Assembly: GCF_017832355.1 (NCBI RefSeq)
Contig: NZ_JAFIBY010000006.1
Coordinates: forward strand, 62,001 to 126,000
DNA: 64,000 bases
From: Serratia sp. PL17
Lineage (GTDB): Bacteria > Pseudomonadota > Gammaproteobacteria > Enterobacterales > Enterobacteriaceae
Reading direction: 5' to 3'
This document shows, piece by piece, positions 27,662 to 35,972 of the stretch. Below the pieces are notes generated by a model. The model ran no database searches. It had not been told where the DNA came from and saw only the letters and a list, made by a program, of their open reading frames with translations. The translations under genes and the position numbers were made by a program. Numbering within the stretch: the first letter of the stretch is position 1; every line of letters begins with the position of its first letter.

Positions 27662-28603
27662 ATGTTAGACAAAATTATTCGAATTGCCACCCGCCAAAGC
27701 CCACTCGCTCTCTGGCAAGCACATTATGTGCAGCAGCGACTGATGGCCAGCCACCCGGGCCTACAGGTCGAACTGGTGCCAATGGTTACGCGGGGCGACA
27801 TTATTCTGGATACACCACTGGCGAAAGTCGGTGGTAAAGGGCTGTTTGTTAAGGAACTTGAATTGGCGTTATTGGATGGCCGTGCGGATATCGCCGTCCA
27901 TTCGATGAAAGACGTCCCGGTCGATTTTCCCGAGGGTCTGGGTCTGGTGACCATTTGTGAGCGTGACGATCCGCGCGACGCATTTGTTTCCAACCGTTTC
28001 GACTCACTCGATCAACTGCCGCACGGCAGCGTAGTCGGCACGTCCAGCCTACGCCGTCAGTGCCAATTGCGTGAGCGCCGCCCGGATCTGATCGTGCGCG
28101 ATCTGCGCGGTAATGTCGGAACACGCCTGGCAAAACTGGATAACGGCGATTACGACGCCATTATTCTGGCCGTCGCGGGGCTGAATCGCCTGGGGCTGGA
28201 ACAGCGTATCCGCAGCCCGCTGACCCCGGAAGAATGCCTCCCGGCTGTCGGTCAGGGTGCTGTCGGCATTGAGTGCCGCCTCGACGATGAAACTACCCGC
28301 GCCTTGTTGGCGCCGCTCAATCACGCGGCAACCGAAATCCGTGTGCGCGCAGAACGTGCGATGAACACCCGTTTGGAAGGCGGTTGTCAGGTACCCATCG
28401 GCAGCTATGCCGAGCTGGATGGCAATAGCCTGTGGCTACGGGCGCTGGTCGGCTCCCCCGATGGCAGCCAGATGGTACGCGGCGAGCGTCGCGGCCCGGC
28501 AGCACAAGCTGAACAGATGGGCGTTGAGCTGGCAGAAGAGCTGCTGGCGCAAGGCGCACGTGAAATTTTGCAGGATGTTTATCAGGGAAATCCCCCGGCA
28601 TGA
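27662..28603 (+). CDS. hemC: Porphobilinogen deaminase (hydroxymethylbilane synthase)
   Basis: HemC (313 aa, the E. coli length) polymerises four porphobilinogens to hydroxymethylbilane. The dipyrromethane cofactor attaches to the cysteine in [11 protein letters not shown] (about residue 242). The substrate-binding lysines and arginines in [11 protein letters not shown] and [11 protein letters not shown], and the catalytic aspartate region AVHSMKDVP, are present. It is the first gene of hemCDXY, divergent from cyaA over 316 bp. The hemD start overlaps its stop as ATGA. Confidence 0.97.
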   Translation: MLDKIIRIATRQSPLALWQAHYVQQRLMASHPGLQVELVPMVTRGDIILDTPLAKVGGKGLFVKELELALLDGRADIAVHSMKDVPVDFPEGLGLVTICERDDPRDAFVSNRFDSLDQLPHGSVVGTSSLRRQCQLRERRPDLIVRDLRGNVGTRLAKLDNGDYDAIILAVAGLNRLGLEQRIRSPLTPEECLPAVGQGAVGIECRLDDETTRALLAPLNHAATEIRVRAERAMNTRLEGGCQVPIGSYAELDGNSLWLRALVGSPDGSQMVRGERRGPAAQAEQMGVELAEELLAQGAREILQDVYQGNPPA

Positions 28604-29340
28604 CGATACTGGTGACCCGCCCCTCTCCGTCAGGAGAAGAACTGGTAAGCCGACTGCGCGCGCTCGGCCGGGTTGCCTATCATGCACCGCTGATCGATTT
28701 CGCCCCCGGCGGCGATCTGCCAAAATTGCCACAGGCATTGCAGCAGCTTAACGATGGCGATCTGGTGTTTATCCTGTCTCAGCACTCGGTGAGCTACGCC
28801 AACTCGGTGATGGGCCGCGTCGGGCTGTCATGGCCCGCCAGACTGACCTATTATGCTATCGGCCGCACCACCGCGCTGGCGATGCACCGGATCACCAGCC
28901 TGCCGGTGGAGTACCCACGTGAGCAGGAGATCAGCGAAACCTTGTTGCTACTGCCTGCCTTACAGAAACTCGACGGCAAACAGGCACTGATCCTACGCGG
29001 CAACGGTGGACGCGAGCTGCTCGGCAATACCTTGAGCGAGCGTGGCGCTGCCGTCAGCTATTATGAATGTTATCAACGTAGCCCGGTGCATTATGATGGT
29101 AGCGAACAAAGCGCCCACTGGCAGCGCGCCGGTGTTGATACACTGGTCGTCACCAGCGGTGAAATGTTACAACAGCTCTATACTTTAGTTCCTGATTACT
29201 ACCGTTCTTCGTGGCTATTACGTTGCCGCCTGGTCGTCGTCAGTGAACGTTTGGCTACCCTCGCCCAGGAATTGGGCTGGAGCACAATTCGGGTAGCTGA
29301 TAATGCCGATAATGACGCGCTGATCCGCGCGCTACAATAA
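28600..29340 (+). CDS. hemD: Uroporphyrinogen-III synthase
   Basis: HemD (246 aa, the E. coli length) closes hydroxymethylbilane with inversion of ring D to give uroporphyrinogen III. The family is poorly conserved, but [13 protein letters not shown] at the N-terminus, [22 protein letters not shown] and the [15 protein letters not shown] strand are recognisable. It overlaps hemC by 4 nt, and hemX begins 23 bp later (with the ATG chosen here). Confidence 0.94.
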   Translation: MTILVTRPSPSGEELVSRLRALGRVAYHAPLIDFAPGGDLPKLPQALQQLNDGDLVFILSQHSVSYANSVMGRVGLSWPARLTYYAIGRTTALAMHRITSLPVEYPREQEISETLLLLPALQKLDGKQALILRGNGGRELLGNTLSERGAAVSYYECYQRSPVHYDGSEQSAHWQRAGVDTLVVTSGEMLQQLYTLVPDYYRSSWLLRCRLVVVSERLATLAQELGWSTIRVADNADNDALIRALQ

Positions 29341-29363
29341 ACCTGACTATGGGATGTGCCACT

Positions 29364-30488
29364 ATGACGGAACAAAATACCCCATCCGCACCGGTTGAAG
29401 AGCCAACCACAGCGGTTGAGAGCCCCCAGCAGCCAGACGCTGACAAGCGCAAAGGTAAAAATACCGGCCCGGTATTAGGCGCAATTGCCATCGTGCTGGT
29501 TATTGCTTTGGCCGCCGGCGGTTATTACCACACACATCGACAAGCACAGCAGCTCATTGCCGCCAATCAAACCTTGCAGCAGCAGCTTGAAGCCCTGAAA
29601 CAGAGCCAACAGCAAGAAAGAGGGGCGCTGGAAGGGCTGCTGCAGCAACAGGGTAAAACGCTGGATGCTGCCGATCGTGAGCAAGCGACCCTGGCACGCC
29701 AGCTTAATGAGCTGCAAGAAAAAGTCGCCATTATTTCCGGCAGCGACGCCAAAACCTGGTTGCTGGCGCAGGCCGACTTCTTGGTGAAAATGGCCGGGCG
29801 TAAACTGTGGAGCGATCAGGACGTCACGACCGCCGCAGCCTTGCTAAAAAGCGCCGACGCCAGCCTGGCTGACATGAACGACCCAAGCCTGCTCGAGGTT
29901 CGTCGCGCCATCACCGAAGATATCAGCACGCTATCTACCCTTACCCAGGTAGATTTCGATGGCATCATTCTCAAAACCAATCAGCTCTCCAACCAGGTTG
30001 ATAATCTGCGCCTGGCGGATAACGACCGTGACGAAGCGCCAATGGACCAAGACAGCACCGAGCTGTCCAGTTCTATCGGCGAATGGCGGCAAAACCTGGC
30101 GAAAAGCTGGCATAACTTTATGGCCGACTTTATTACGGTCCGCCGCCGTGATAGCAGTGCAGAGCCCTTGCTGGCACCGAATCAGGACATTTACCTGCGC
30201 GAAAATATTCGCTCACGCCTGTTAGTTGCCGCCCAGGCAATCCCACGCCATCAAAACGAAGTGTATAAACAGTCGCTGGAAACCATTTCTACGTGGGTCC
30301 GCGCGTACTTCGATACCACCGATCCCGCCACGAAAGCGTTCCTGGAAGAGTTGGATGCGCTGAGCCAGCAGTCGATCACAATGGACGTGCCGGACCACCT
30401 GAAAAGCCAGCCACTGCTGGAAAAACTGATGCAGACCCGGGTGCGTAATCTGATGGCCCAGTCCCCTGCAGCCCACCAGGAGGGATAA
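29364..30488 (+). CDS. hemX: HemX inner-membrane protein
   Basis: HemX (374 aa with this start) is an enterobacterial inner-membrane protein of the heme operon. It was once annotated as a uroporphyrinogen methyltransferase but has no methyltransferase motifs. It has a short acidic/proline-rich cytoplasmic N-terminus, one transmembrane helix (about residues 35-55), a Gln-rich coiled coil, and a conserved C-terminal domain ([31 protein letters not shown] region). The ATG at 29364 gives MTEQN like E. coli MTEQE; an ATG five codons upstream is possible. hemY follows after 3 bp. Confidence 0.9.
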   Translation: MTEQNTPSAPVEEPTTAVESPQQPDADKRKGKNTGPVLGAIAIVLVIALAAGGYYHTHRQAQQLIAANQTLQQQLEALKQSQQQERGALEGLLQQQGKTLDAADREQATLARQLNELQEKVAIISGSDAKTWLLAQADFLVKMAGRKLWSDQDVTTAAALLKSADASLADMNDPSLLEVRRAITEDISTLSTLTQVDFDGIILKTNQLSNQVDNLRLADNDRDEAPMDQDSTELSSSIGEWRQNLAKSWHNFMADFITVRRRDSSAEPLLAPNQDIYLRENIRSRLLVAAQAIPRHQNEVYKQSLETISTWVRAYFDTTDPATKAFLEELDALSQQSITMDVPDHLKSQPLLEKLMQTRVRNLMAQSPAAHQEG

Positions 30489-30491
30489 GCC

Positions 30492-31685
30492 ATGTTACGC
30501 GTGCTATTTCTGTTTCTGGTGTTAATTGCCAGTGTGGTGGTTGGGCCGATGTTGGCCGGCCATCAGGGCTATGTGCTGATTCAGACCGATAACTACAACA
30601 TTGAAACCAGTGTCACCGGTCTGGTGATCATGGGCGTCTTGTTGTTTGTGGTGCTGTTGGTGATCGAATGGATCCTGCGCCGCCTCTTCCGTACAGGAGC
30701 CCGTACCCGTGGCTGGTTTATCGGCCGTAAGCGCACCCGTGCTCGCAAGCAAACCAAGGCTGCACTGATCAAACTGGCCGAAGGTGATTACAAACAAGTT
30801 GAGAAACTGCTGACGCGCAACGCGGATCACGCGGAGCAGCCGGTCGTAAACTACCTCTTGGCCGCCGAAGCTGCACAGCAACGCGGCGACGACTTCCGCA
30901 CCAATCAATATCTGGAACGCGCCGCCGAAGCCGCCGACACCGATCAGTTGCCGGTAGACATTACTCGCGTACGCATTCAACTCGCACAGGGTGAAAACCA
31001 TGCTGCGCGTCACGGTGTCGATCGCCTGCTAAACCAAGCGCCCCGTCACCCAGAAGTGTTAAGACTGGCGGAAATGGCTTATCTGCGTACCGGTGCCTTT
31101 GCCTCATTGCTTGAGATCTTGCCATCGATGAGCAAGATCAATCTGCATACCGAAGCTGAACTGCAAGCATTGCAGCAACAGGCTTATATTGGCCTGATGA
31201 ATCAGGCAATGGCAGATGAAGGCAGCGACGGCCTGAAGCGTTGGTGGAAAGATCAAAGCCGTAAAACCCGCCATGAAGTTCCGTTGCAAATTGCGATGGT
31301 AGAACATCTGATCGAATGCAATGATCACGAATTAGCGCAGGAAATCGTGCTCGACAGCCTGAAACGTCAATATGACGAGCGACTGGTGTTGCTGATCCCT
31401 CGTTTGAAGTCAGGGAATCCACAGCAGTTGGAGAAAGCGTTGCGTCAGCAAGTGAAACAACACGGTGCCACACCGCTGCTAAACAGCACGCTGGGGCAGT
31501 TGTTGATGAAACACGGTGAATGGCAAAAGGCCGCCGATGCATTGCGGGAAGCATTGAAACAACGCCCGGATGCCTACGATTATGCCTGGCTGGCTGACGT
31601 GCTGGATAAGCTGCACCGTTCAGATGAGGCAGCTCAGATGCGACGTGAAGGTCTAATGTTGACTCTGAAGCAAAACGGCGACTAA
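30492..31685 (+). CDS. hemY: HemY, TPR-containing inner-membrane protein
   Basis: HemY (397 aa; E. coli 398) is a two-helix inner-membrane protein with a cytoplasmic/periplasmic tetratricopeptide region. It is distinct from the Gram-positive oxidase of the same name. Hydrophobic helices at about residues 1-20 and 40-60 precede a basic stretch and then helix-turn-helix TPR units to the end. It is associated with late heme synthesis in E. coli, but its exact role is unsettled. AGGAGGG lies 7 nt before the ATG. A strong terminator ends the operon at 31709. Confidence 0.92.
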   Translation: MLRVLFLFLVLIASVVVGPMLAGHQGYVLIQTDNYNIETSVTGLVIMGVLLFVVLLVIEWILRRLFRTGARTRGWFIGRKRTRARKQTKAALIKLAEGDYKQVEKLLTRNADHAEQPVVNYLLAAEAAQQRGDDFRTNQYLERAAEAADTDQLPVDITRVRIQLAQGENHAARHGVDRLLNQAPRHPEVLRLAEMAYLRTGAFASLLEILPSMSKINLHTEAELQALQQQAYIGLMNQAMADEGSDGLKRWWKDQSRKTRHEVPLQIAMVEHLIECNDHELAQEIVLDSLKRQYDERLVLLIPRLKSGNPQQLEKALRQQVKQHGATPLLNSTLGQLLMKHGEWQKAADALREALKQRPDAYDYAWLADVLDKLHRSDEAAQMRREGLMLTLKQNGD

Positions 31686-31708
31686 CGCGACAATGCTTTG
31701 TCTTCAAG

Positions 31709-31734
31709 GCGCGCCACTCGGCGCGCTTTTTTTA
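31709..31734 (+). terminator. hemY: Intrinsic terminator after hemY
   Basis: GCGCGCC-ACTC-GGCGCGC followed by an uninterrupted run of T residues is a canonical Rho-independent terminator 24 bp after the hemY stop. Confidence 0.9.
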
Positions 31735-31753
31735 TTCTCTTTATCCTATGCCT

Positions 31754-32057
31754 GAGGCGCACAAACGCAGCGGCACAGATGCAGCTTCAAGTATGGCAAC
31801 GATGTATACCCGAAATAATTGCAGCTGAATCACGGCGGCAAGTTTGTAAATCCTCAGGAGCTTACTCAGGTAAGTGACTGGGGTGCGCAAACGCAGCCAA
31901 CACAGATGCAGCTTCAAGAATGGCAACGATTTATACCCGAAATAATTGGAGCTGAATCAAGGCGGCAAGTTTGTAAATCCCCAGGAGCTTACTCAGGTAA
32001 GTGACTGGGGTGCACAAACGCAGCCAACACTGATACAGCTTCAAGAATGAAGGGTAT
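31754..32057 (+). repeat. Tandem ERIC array (one partial and two complete units)
   Basis: Two full ERIC units (31804-31930 and 31931-32057) are exactly 127 bp each and differ at only a few positions. The right arm of a third unit precedes them (31754-31803). At the inner junctions the right arm ends GGCAACGAT and passes straight into TATACCCG. Only the last unit has the usual AAGGGTAT end. The array lies between the hemY terminator and the 3' end of glmZ. Confidence 0.92.
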
Positions 32058-32061
32058 GGGC

Positions 32062-32283
32062 AAAAAAAAACACTTGCCGCGGTGGCAAGTGTATAAAAAA
32101 GCAATCAGGTCTAGGACAACAGGGGCGGTGCCTCACTCAACGTTATGCCCGGAGTGTGATGTCAGTGGCTGTAAGCAACGCTGACATCGTTCTGGTGGGC
32201 AATAGGCACCCTAAATCGGCTCTGCGTCATTCCCAGGGTTTATGAAGCCTAAGGCGAACATAAGAAGTGGAATGAGCATCTAC
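32062..32283 (-). ncRNA. glmZ: GlmZ small regulatory RNA
   Basis: Read on the minus strand, the 5' end (GTAGATGCTCATTCC, then TTATGTTCGCCTTAG, GAATGACGCAGAGCC and AACGTTGAGTGAGGCACC) reproduces E. coli GlmZ block by block. It ends in a perfect 9-bp stem (ACACTTGCC/GGCAAGTGT) plus nine T residues. GlmZ is the Hfq-dependent sRNA that activates glmS translation (glucosamine-6-phosphate synthase) and is destroyed by RapZ/RNase E unless the decoy GlmY accumulates. The conserved GTTGTC-x-AGACCTG target-pairing region is at 32106-32121. The hemY-adjacent position is also that of E. coli. Length is about 222 nt versus about 207 in E. coli. Confidence 0.92.
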
Positions 32284-32293
32284 GAGGTAGATA

Positions 32294-32310
32294 TTGCACT
32301 TGGCGTGCCA
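32294..32310 (-). promoter_or_regulatory. Sigma-54 promoter of glmZ
   Basis: TGGCACGCCAAGTGCAA on the minus strand has the invariant GG and GC exactly 10 bp apart, as in the consensus TGGCACG-N4-TTGCA. The GC lies 12-13 bp before the predicted first base of GlmZ at 32283, as required for -24/-12 recognition. Enterobacterial glmY/glmZ genes are known to use sigma-54 or overlapping sigma-70 promoters. Confidence 0.88.
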
Positions 32311-32442
32311 ACTTTTTCAAACAGCATCAATGTTTATAAATATTTCATCTATCACACTGAATTAAAACAGATTTAATCACACTAACATGCATCGTGCTTT
32401 CAGCCACCTGTTATCCGCTCCATCACGCTATGCCAGAAGATA

Positions 32443-32555
32443 TGTCGCCTTATAACGACGACTTAAGCTAAAGCGATTTTTATATATATAAATCAATGCA
32501 TTATATGTCTCATCCTGGCGACAATGCACCATGCGATTGTCGTGGAAAACCAACA
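32443..32555. promoter_or_regulatory. Three GlrR (QseF) activator-site candidates upstream of glmZ
   Basis: The GlrR consensus is TGTC-N10-GACA. A perfect match is at 32506-32523; one-mismatch copies are at 32443-32460 (GACG) and 32538-32555 (AACA). They lie 160-272 bp upstream of the glmZ start, the usual range for a sigma-54 enhancer protein. GlrR is the response regulator of the GlrKR (QseEF) two-component system. Confidence 0.72.
32491..32503. promoter_or_regulatory. IHF site candidate upstream of glmZ
   Basis: AATCAATGCATTA matches the IHF consensus WATCAANNNNTTR at every position, inside A/T-rich DNA. It lies between the first and second GlrR sites, suited to bending GlrR towards sigma-54 polymerase. 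Confidence 0.6.
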
Positions 32556-32619
32556 CGCCTGCGAGAGTGCGGCGAAAACATTAAACAGCGCTGGGACAGT
32601 TGGCCGAATGGCAGAAAGC

Positions 32620-32651
32620 GAAAAGCCCGCTCATTGCTGAACGGGCTTTTC
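32620..32651 (-). terminator. Second terminator downstream of the tRNA operon
   Basis: GAAAAGCCCG pairs with CGGGCTTTTC over a 12-nt loop; the minus-strand product ends GGGCTTTTCG. It follows the truncated proline-tRNA end at the same spacing as the first terminator follows proM. Confidence 0.7.
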
Positions 32652-32657
32652 TGAATA

Positions 32658-32676
32658 TGGTCGCCGAGAGAGAATT
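32658..32676 (-). pseudogene. Truncated 3' end of a proline tRNA
   Basis: TGGTCGCCGAGAGAGAATT differs at only two positions from the first 19 bases (plus strand) of proM, including the CCA-encoding end. The following downstream spacer (CATATTC against CACATTC) also matches. Beyond 19 nt similarity stops. It looks like the remnant of a second tRNA-terminator unit or of an attachment site. Confidence 0.6.
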
Positions 32677-32771
32677 ACGCGCATCTTCGATGCTTGCCCT
32701 ACGGGCCAACGCTAAAGCGCTGTTCAAAACTGTTCCAGACAGTTTTGCCTCATCCCATAAACTCCAGGCGT

Positions 32772-32795
32772 AAAAAAACCGACTTTCGTCGGTTT
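32772..32795 (-). terminator. Terminator of the argX-hisR-leuT-proM operon
   Basis: AAACCGAC-TTTC-GTCGGTTT forms an 8-bp stem that on the minus strand runs into seven T residues, 9 bp past the proM 3' end. Confidence 0.88.
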
Positions 32796-32804
32796 CTTTG
32801 AATG

Positions 32805-32881
32805 TGGTCGGCGAGAGAGGATTCGAACCTCCGACCCACTGGTCCCAAACCAGTTGCGCTACCAAGCTGCGCTACTCGCCG
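32805..32881 (-). tRNA. proM: tRNA-Pro (anticodon TGG)
   Basis: 77 nt including encoded CCA. The acceptor stem is CGGCGAG/CTCGCCG and the anticodon loop is TTTGGGA with TGG. The T-loop TTCGAAT and D-loop AGCTTGGTA are normal. It is the last gene of the four-tRNA operon, in the same order as E. coli argX-hisR-leuT-proM. Confidence 0.97.
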
Positions 32882-32957
32882 ATTTCTTGTTGCAGATACT
32901 ACTAAATTTTATCGCTTATGTCTATGTAAATATTAAATTTATTAGACATTTTGTGTG

Positions 32958-33044
32958 TGGTGCGAAGAGAGGGACTTGAACCCTCACGTCCGTAAGAACA
33001 CTAACACCTGAAGCTAGCGCGTCTACCAATTCCGCCACCTTCGC
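32958..33044 (-). tRNA. leuT: tRNA-Leu (anticodon CAG)
   Basis: 87-nt class II tRNA with a long variable arm and encoded CCA. The acceptor is GCGAAGG/CCTTCGC-type pairing, the anticodon CAG lies in CTTCAGGTG, and the T-loop is TTCAAGT. It reads CUG, the main leucine codon in this window. It is the third gene of the operon. Confidence 0.97.
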
Positions 33045-33087
33045 ACAGTCACAAAACAGCTTAAAATTCTTCACTTCTCTTAGGAAG

Positions 33088-33164
33088 TGGGGTGGCTAAT
33101 GGGACTCGAACCCACGACAACTGGAATCACAATCCAGGGCTCTACCAACTGAGCTATAGCCACC
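33088..33164 (-). tRNA. hisR: tRNA-His (anticodon GTG)
   Basis: 77 nt with encoded CCA and the extra 5' guanosine (G-1) typical of histidine tRNA. The anticodon GTG lies in ATTGTGATT. It is the second gene of the operon. Confidence 0.97.
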
Positions 33165-33227
33165 ATTTCTACTTCTTACTACTTCACGCGGTAATACTAC
33201 CACCGCAGCTCTTGCACACAAACTTAA

Positions 33228-33304
<77 letters not shown>

Positions 33305-33325
33305 ATAGCGCCGTTGCGGGAGGGG

Positions 33326-33354
33326 ATACTACGGTTTTAACCTAATCCTGTCTA
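33326..33354 (-). promoter_or_regulatory. Likely promoter of the tRNA operon
   Basis: On the minus strand TAGACA (33354-33349), 17 bp, TAGTAT (33331-33326) is followed by a GC-rich discriminator (CCCCTCCCGC), the hallmark of stringently controlled stable-RNA promoters. Confidence 0.55.
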
Positions 33355-33409
33355 GTGCTTTTTCGCAGAAATGTTGCGTTTGATTACGCTTTGCTCACTC
33401 CTGCGCAGG

Positions 33410-33432
33410 AAAGGGCTATCCGTAGCCCCTTT
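33410..33432 (-). terminator. thrP: Terminator after thrP
   Basis: GGGCTA at 33413-33418 pairs with TAGCCC at 33423-33428 in an A/T-flanked hairpin 8 bp past the thrP stop; the minus-strand product ends CCCTTTCC. Confidence 0.65.
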
Positions 33433-33439
33433 TCACCGC

Positions 33440-34843
33440 TTATTGCTGGGTTTCTGTCCGTTTTTCAGCCGGATGATGTTTCTTGTGCATACCGAAAGCA
33501 AAGTAGCACAGGCTGACTGCCGCTAAGAATATCGCACCAACCAGCAGAGAAATGCGGGTATCCGGGTTAATTCCCATGCCGATCAGCACGCAGACCAGGA
33601 AAGCGATGGTCAAATAGTTCACATAGGGGAACATAATCGACTTAAAGCTGTGGGTTTTGATCGCTTCCTTATGAGCACGACGGAAATACAGTTGGCTAAT
33701 CAACACCACAAACCACGGCACCATACCCGGCAGTACGCTGGCGCTATAGACATAAACGAACACCGCCTGCGGATTGGGAATCAAATAATTCAGGCCAGAG
33801 CCGACCAACAGACAGGCGATGGTCACAGCAATACAGTTCACCGGCACGCCGCTGGCAGACAACTTGGTCAGTGAGGCCGGCAGTTGACGGTTCTTGGCCA
33901 ATGCGTACAGCATGCGCCCCCCGCTATACATACCGCTATTGCAGCCAGAAAGCGCAGCGGTCAACACCACGAAGTTAATGATACCCGCGGCAGCAACGAT
34001 ACCGATTTTGGCAAAGGTCAGTACAAACGGGCTGCCGGTGGTGCCGATACCGTTCCATGGGAAGATGGTGACAATGACGAAAATGGCACCGACGTAAAAA
34101 ATCAGGATGCGCCACAGGATGTTGTTAATCGCGCGTTTTAACGTCACCTGCGGGTTCTTGGCCTCACCGGCGGTGATGCCAACCAGCTCAACCCCCTGAT
34201 AGGACGCCACGACAATACAGAGCGCAAACAGGAAGCCCTTCCAGCCGCCGGCAAAGAAACCGCCGTGCTCTGTCAGGTTGGCAAAGCCGATAGGCTGCCC
34301 CCCATTGCCGAAGCCAAACAAGATAACCCCCAGCCCGACCAGAATCATCACAATGATGGTGGTCACCTTAATCATGGCAAACCAAAACTCCAGCTCGCCG
34401 TACAGGCGTACCGCCGCCACGTTAGCCAGCGCGACCATCGCCACGGCAATCAGCGCGGGTATCCATTGCGGGATCTCCGGGAACCAGAACTGCACGTAGA
34501 CCCCAATGGCGGTGATTTCTGAGATACCAACGGCAATCCACATAAACCAATAGCCCCAGGCCGTCAGGTAGCCAAAATACGGGCTCATGTATTTATGCGC
34601 ATAAACGGCAAAAGAGCCTGCGACCGGCTCAAGGAACAGCATTTCGCCCATCGAACGCATAATAAAGAACACGAACAACCCGGCGATGATATAAGCCAAT
34701 AATACCGACGGCCCGGCCCATTTCAGCGTGCTGGCGGAGCCCATAAACAGACCGACGCCAATGGTGCCACCCAGCGCAATCAGCTCGATATGCCGGGCTT
34801 CCAGCCCCCGATGTAGACCTTGCGGTTTTTCTTTGTGTGCCAT
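33440..34843 (-). CDS. thrP: Threonine/serine:proton symporter ThrP (YifK)
   Basis: This 467-aa protein is an amino acid-polyamine-organocation superfamily permease with 12 predicted helices, closely matching E. coli YifK (461 aa), now called ThrP. The N-terminal [25 protein letters not shown] motif in helix 1 and the [18 protein letters not shown] segment are family signatures. GAGGA lies 5 nt before the ATG. In Salmonella and E. coli the yifK mRNA is a known GcvB target; I did not test for the pairing site here. It lies between the tRNA operon and wecG, as in E. coli. Confidence 0.93.
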   Translation of the reverse strand: MAHKEKPQGLHRGLEARHIELIALGGTIGVGLFMGSASTLKWAGPSVLLAYIIAGLFVFFIMRSMGEMLFLEPVAGSFAVYAHKYMSPYFGYLTAWGYWFMWIAVGISEITAIGVYVQFWFPEIPQWIPALIAVAMVALANVAAVRLYGELEFWFAMIKVTTIIVMILVGLGVILFGFGNGGQPIGFANLTEHGGFFAGGWKGFLFALCIVVASYQGVELVGITAGEAKNPQVTLKRAINNILWRILIFYVGAIFVIVTIFPWNGIGTTGSPFVLTFAKIGIVAAAGIINFVVLTAALSGCNSGMYSGGRMLYALAKNRQLPASLTKLSASGVPVNCIAVTIACLLVGSGLNYLIPNPQAVFVYVYSASVLPGMVPWFVVLISQLYFRRAHKEAIKTHSFKSIMFPYVNYLTIAFLVCVLIGMGINPDTRISLLVGAIFLAAVSLCYFAFGMHKKHHPAEKRTETQQ

Positions 34844-35213
34844 AAATCCTCAGTATTATTTTTTTGATTGTGTTTGCATGCCGGCCGTTACCGGTCGTTA
34901 TTGTTTTAATTAAAAATAGCGTAAATCATCTCCCGTCGCGGTGACGGACATCAACTGGCGATCGAGGCAATCTTACGGCGGAGAAAAACGTCGTTCAGTG
35001 CGGCCATATCTGGCGCCAACAGCTGGGGATAATTTCAGGGCGGTATCGTTTCGCATTTTGCCGCTATAAGCAAACCGCAATTTAAAACTTTATGGAATAA
35101 ATGCAGGGGAGTTTAGGAACTGAGGTTATAGAGACGCTGGATAAACAGCCATAAAGCAGGTTATTTGAACAATTTGTTGCATCAGGGCGGAATAATCCGC
35201 CCCAACGTCGTGA
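34844..35213. other. Intergenic region upstream of thrP, 3' of the ECA operon
   Basis: This 370-bp gap holds the thrP promoter and leader on the minus strand and the end of the wec transcript. Apart from the hairpin at 35185-35202 and A/T-rich tracts near 34855-34920, I see no gene, repeat or confident operator. Confidence 0.6.
35185..35202 (-). terminator. Hairpin after wecG (end of the ECA operon)
   Basis: GGGCGGA pairs with TCCGCCC 12 bp past the wecG stop. The T tract is weak. Confidence 0.55.
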
Positions 35214-35954
35214 TTACATCTTACCGCGATAGTAGTAGCCAACAAACTTGAGCAATTTCAGCTGGCGGCCAAGGCGGCTCGGCTGGCTCAACAGCCGATA
35301 CAGCCACTCCAGACCGAGGTTTTGCCAGATCTTTGGTGCACGTTTTACGTGCCCAGTAAACACGTCGTAGGTCCCGCCAACCCCCATATAGAGCGCTTTT
35401 GGATGGATCTTGCGACAGTCTCGCATCAAGATTTCCTGTTTCGGCGATCCCATGGCAACCGTCACAATGGCGGCGCCACTGGCGCGAATCCGCTCAAACA
35501 GCGCTTCACGTTGTTCAGGTTTGAAGTAACCATCTTGGCTACCGACCAGATTAACGTTCCACTGGCTACGCAGCTTCTGTTCCGTTTCCGCCAATACCGA
35601 CGGCTTGCCGCCAATCAGGAACACTGGCGTACCCTCACGCCCCGCGCGTTGCATCAATGCTTCCCATAAGTCGGCTCCCGCGACGCGAGACACATCGGCA
35701 CCCGGATATTTACGACGGATAGACCGAACCATGCTGATGCCGTCGGCGTACTTATATTCCGCTTCGTCCAGCAGGGCATGGAGTTCTGCATCCTGTTCGG
35801 CCGTCAGAATCTTTTCGGCATTCATGGCAACTAACGTGCCCTGTTTTACCCGGCCACCGTCAAAGAGAAAATCCATGCACTGTGCCATATCGCGAAATCC
35901 CCAGAGGCTGAAACCGCGCAGCTCATATTTGGGGACCGAGATTTTTACTTCCAT
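35214..35954 (-). CDS. wecG: UDP-ManNAcA transferase WecG (ECA lipid II synthesis)
   Basis: WecG (246 aa, the E. coli length) is a WecG/TagA/CpsF (GT26) glycosyltransferase. It adds N-acetylmannosaminuronic acid to GlcNAc-PP-undecaprenol, the second step of enterobacterial common antigen assembly. The conserved core ADGISMV, then VAGADL, IGGKP and [23 protein letters not shown] carries the catalytic acidic residue and nucleotide-binding elements. It is the last gene of the wec operon, 18 bp after wzyE. The C-terminus ([15 protein letters not shown]) is basic and amphipathic, fitting membrane association. Confidence 0.95.
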   Translation of the reverse strand: MEVKISVPKYELRGFSLWGFRDMAQCMDFLFDGGRVKQGTLVAMNAEKILTAEQDAELHALLDEAEYKYADGISMVRSIRRKYPGADVSRVAGADLWEALMQRAGREGTPVFLIGGKPSVLAETEQKLRSQWNVNLVGSQDGYFKPEQREALFERIRASGAAIVTVAMGSPKQEILMRDCRKIHPKALYMGVGGTYDVFTGHVKRAPKIWQNLGLEWLYRLLSQPSRLGRQLKLLKFVGYYYRGKM

Positions 35955-35972
35955 CTTATTATTACCCTTACC

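Noticed and set aside
31741-32057. Possible CRISPR array suggested by regularly spaced repeats
   Set aside because: The units are contiguous 127-bp ERICs without spacers and no cas genes are present.
32581-32865. 94-codon minus-strand ORF overlapping proM
   Set aside because: It reads through the tRNA, two terminators and the tRNA remnant. No protein-like conservation or ribosome site is visible.
34849-34913. Palindrome GCCGGCCGTTACCGGTCG upstream of thrP as an operator
   Set aside because: Imperfect and matching no regulator motif I know; kept only as an unremarkable feature of the promoter gap.
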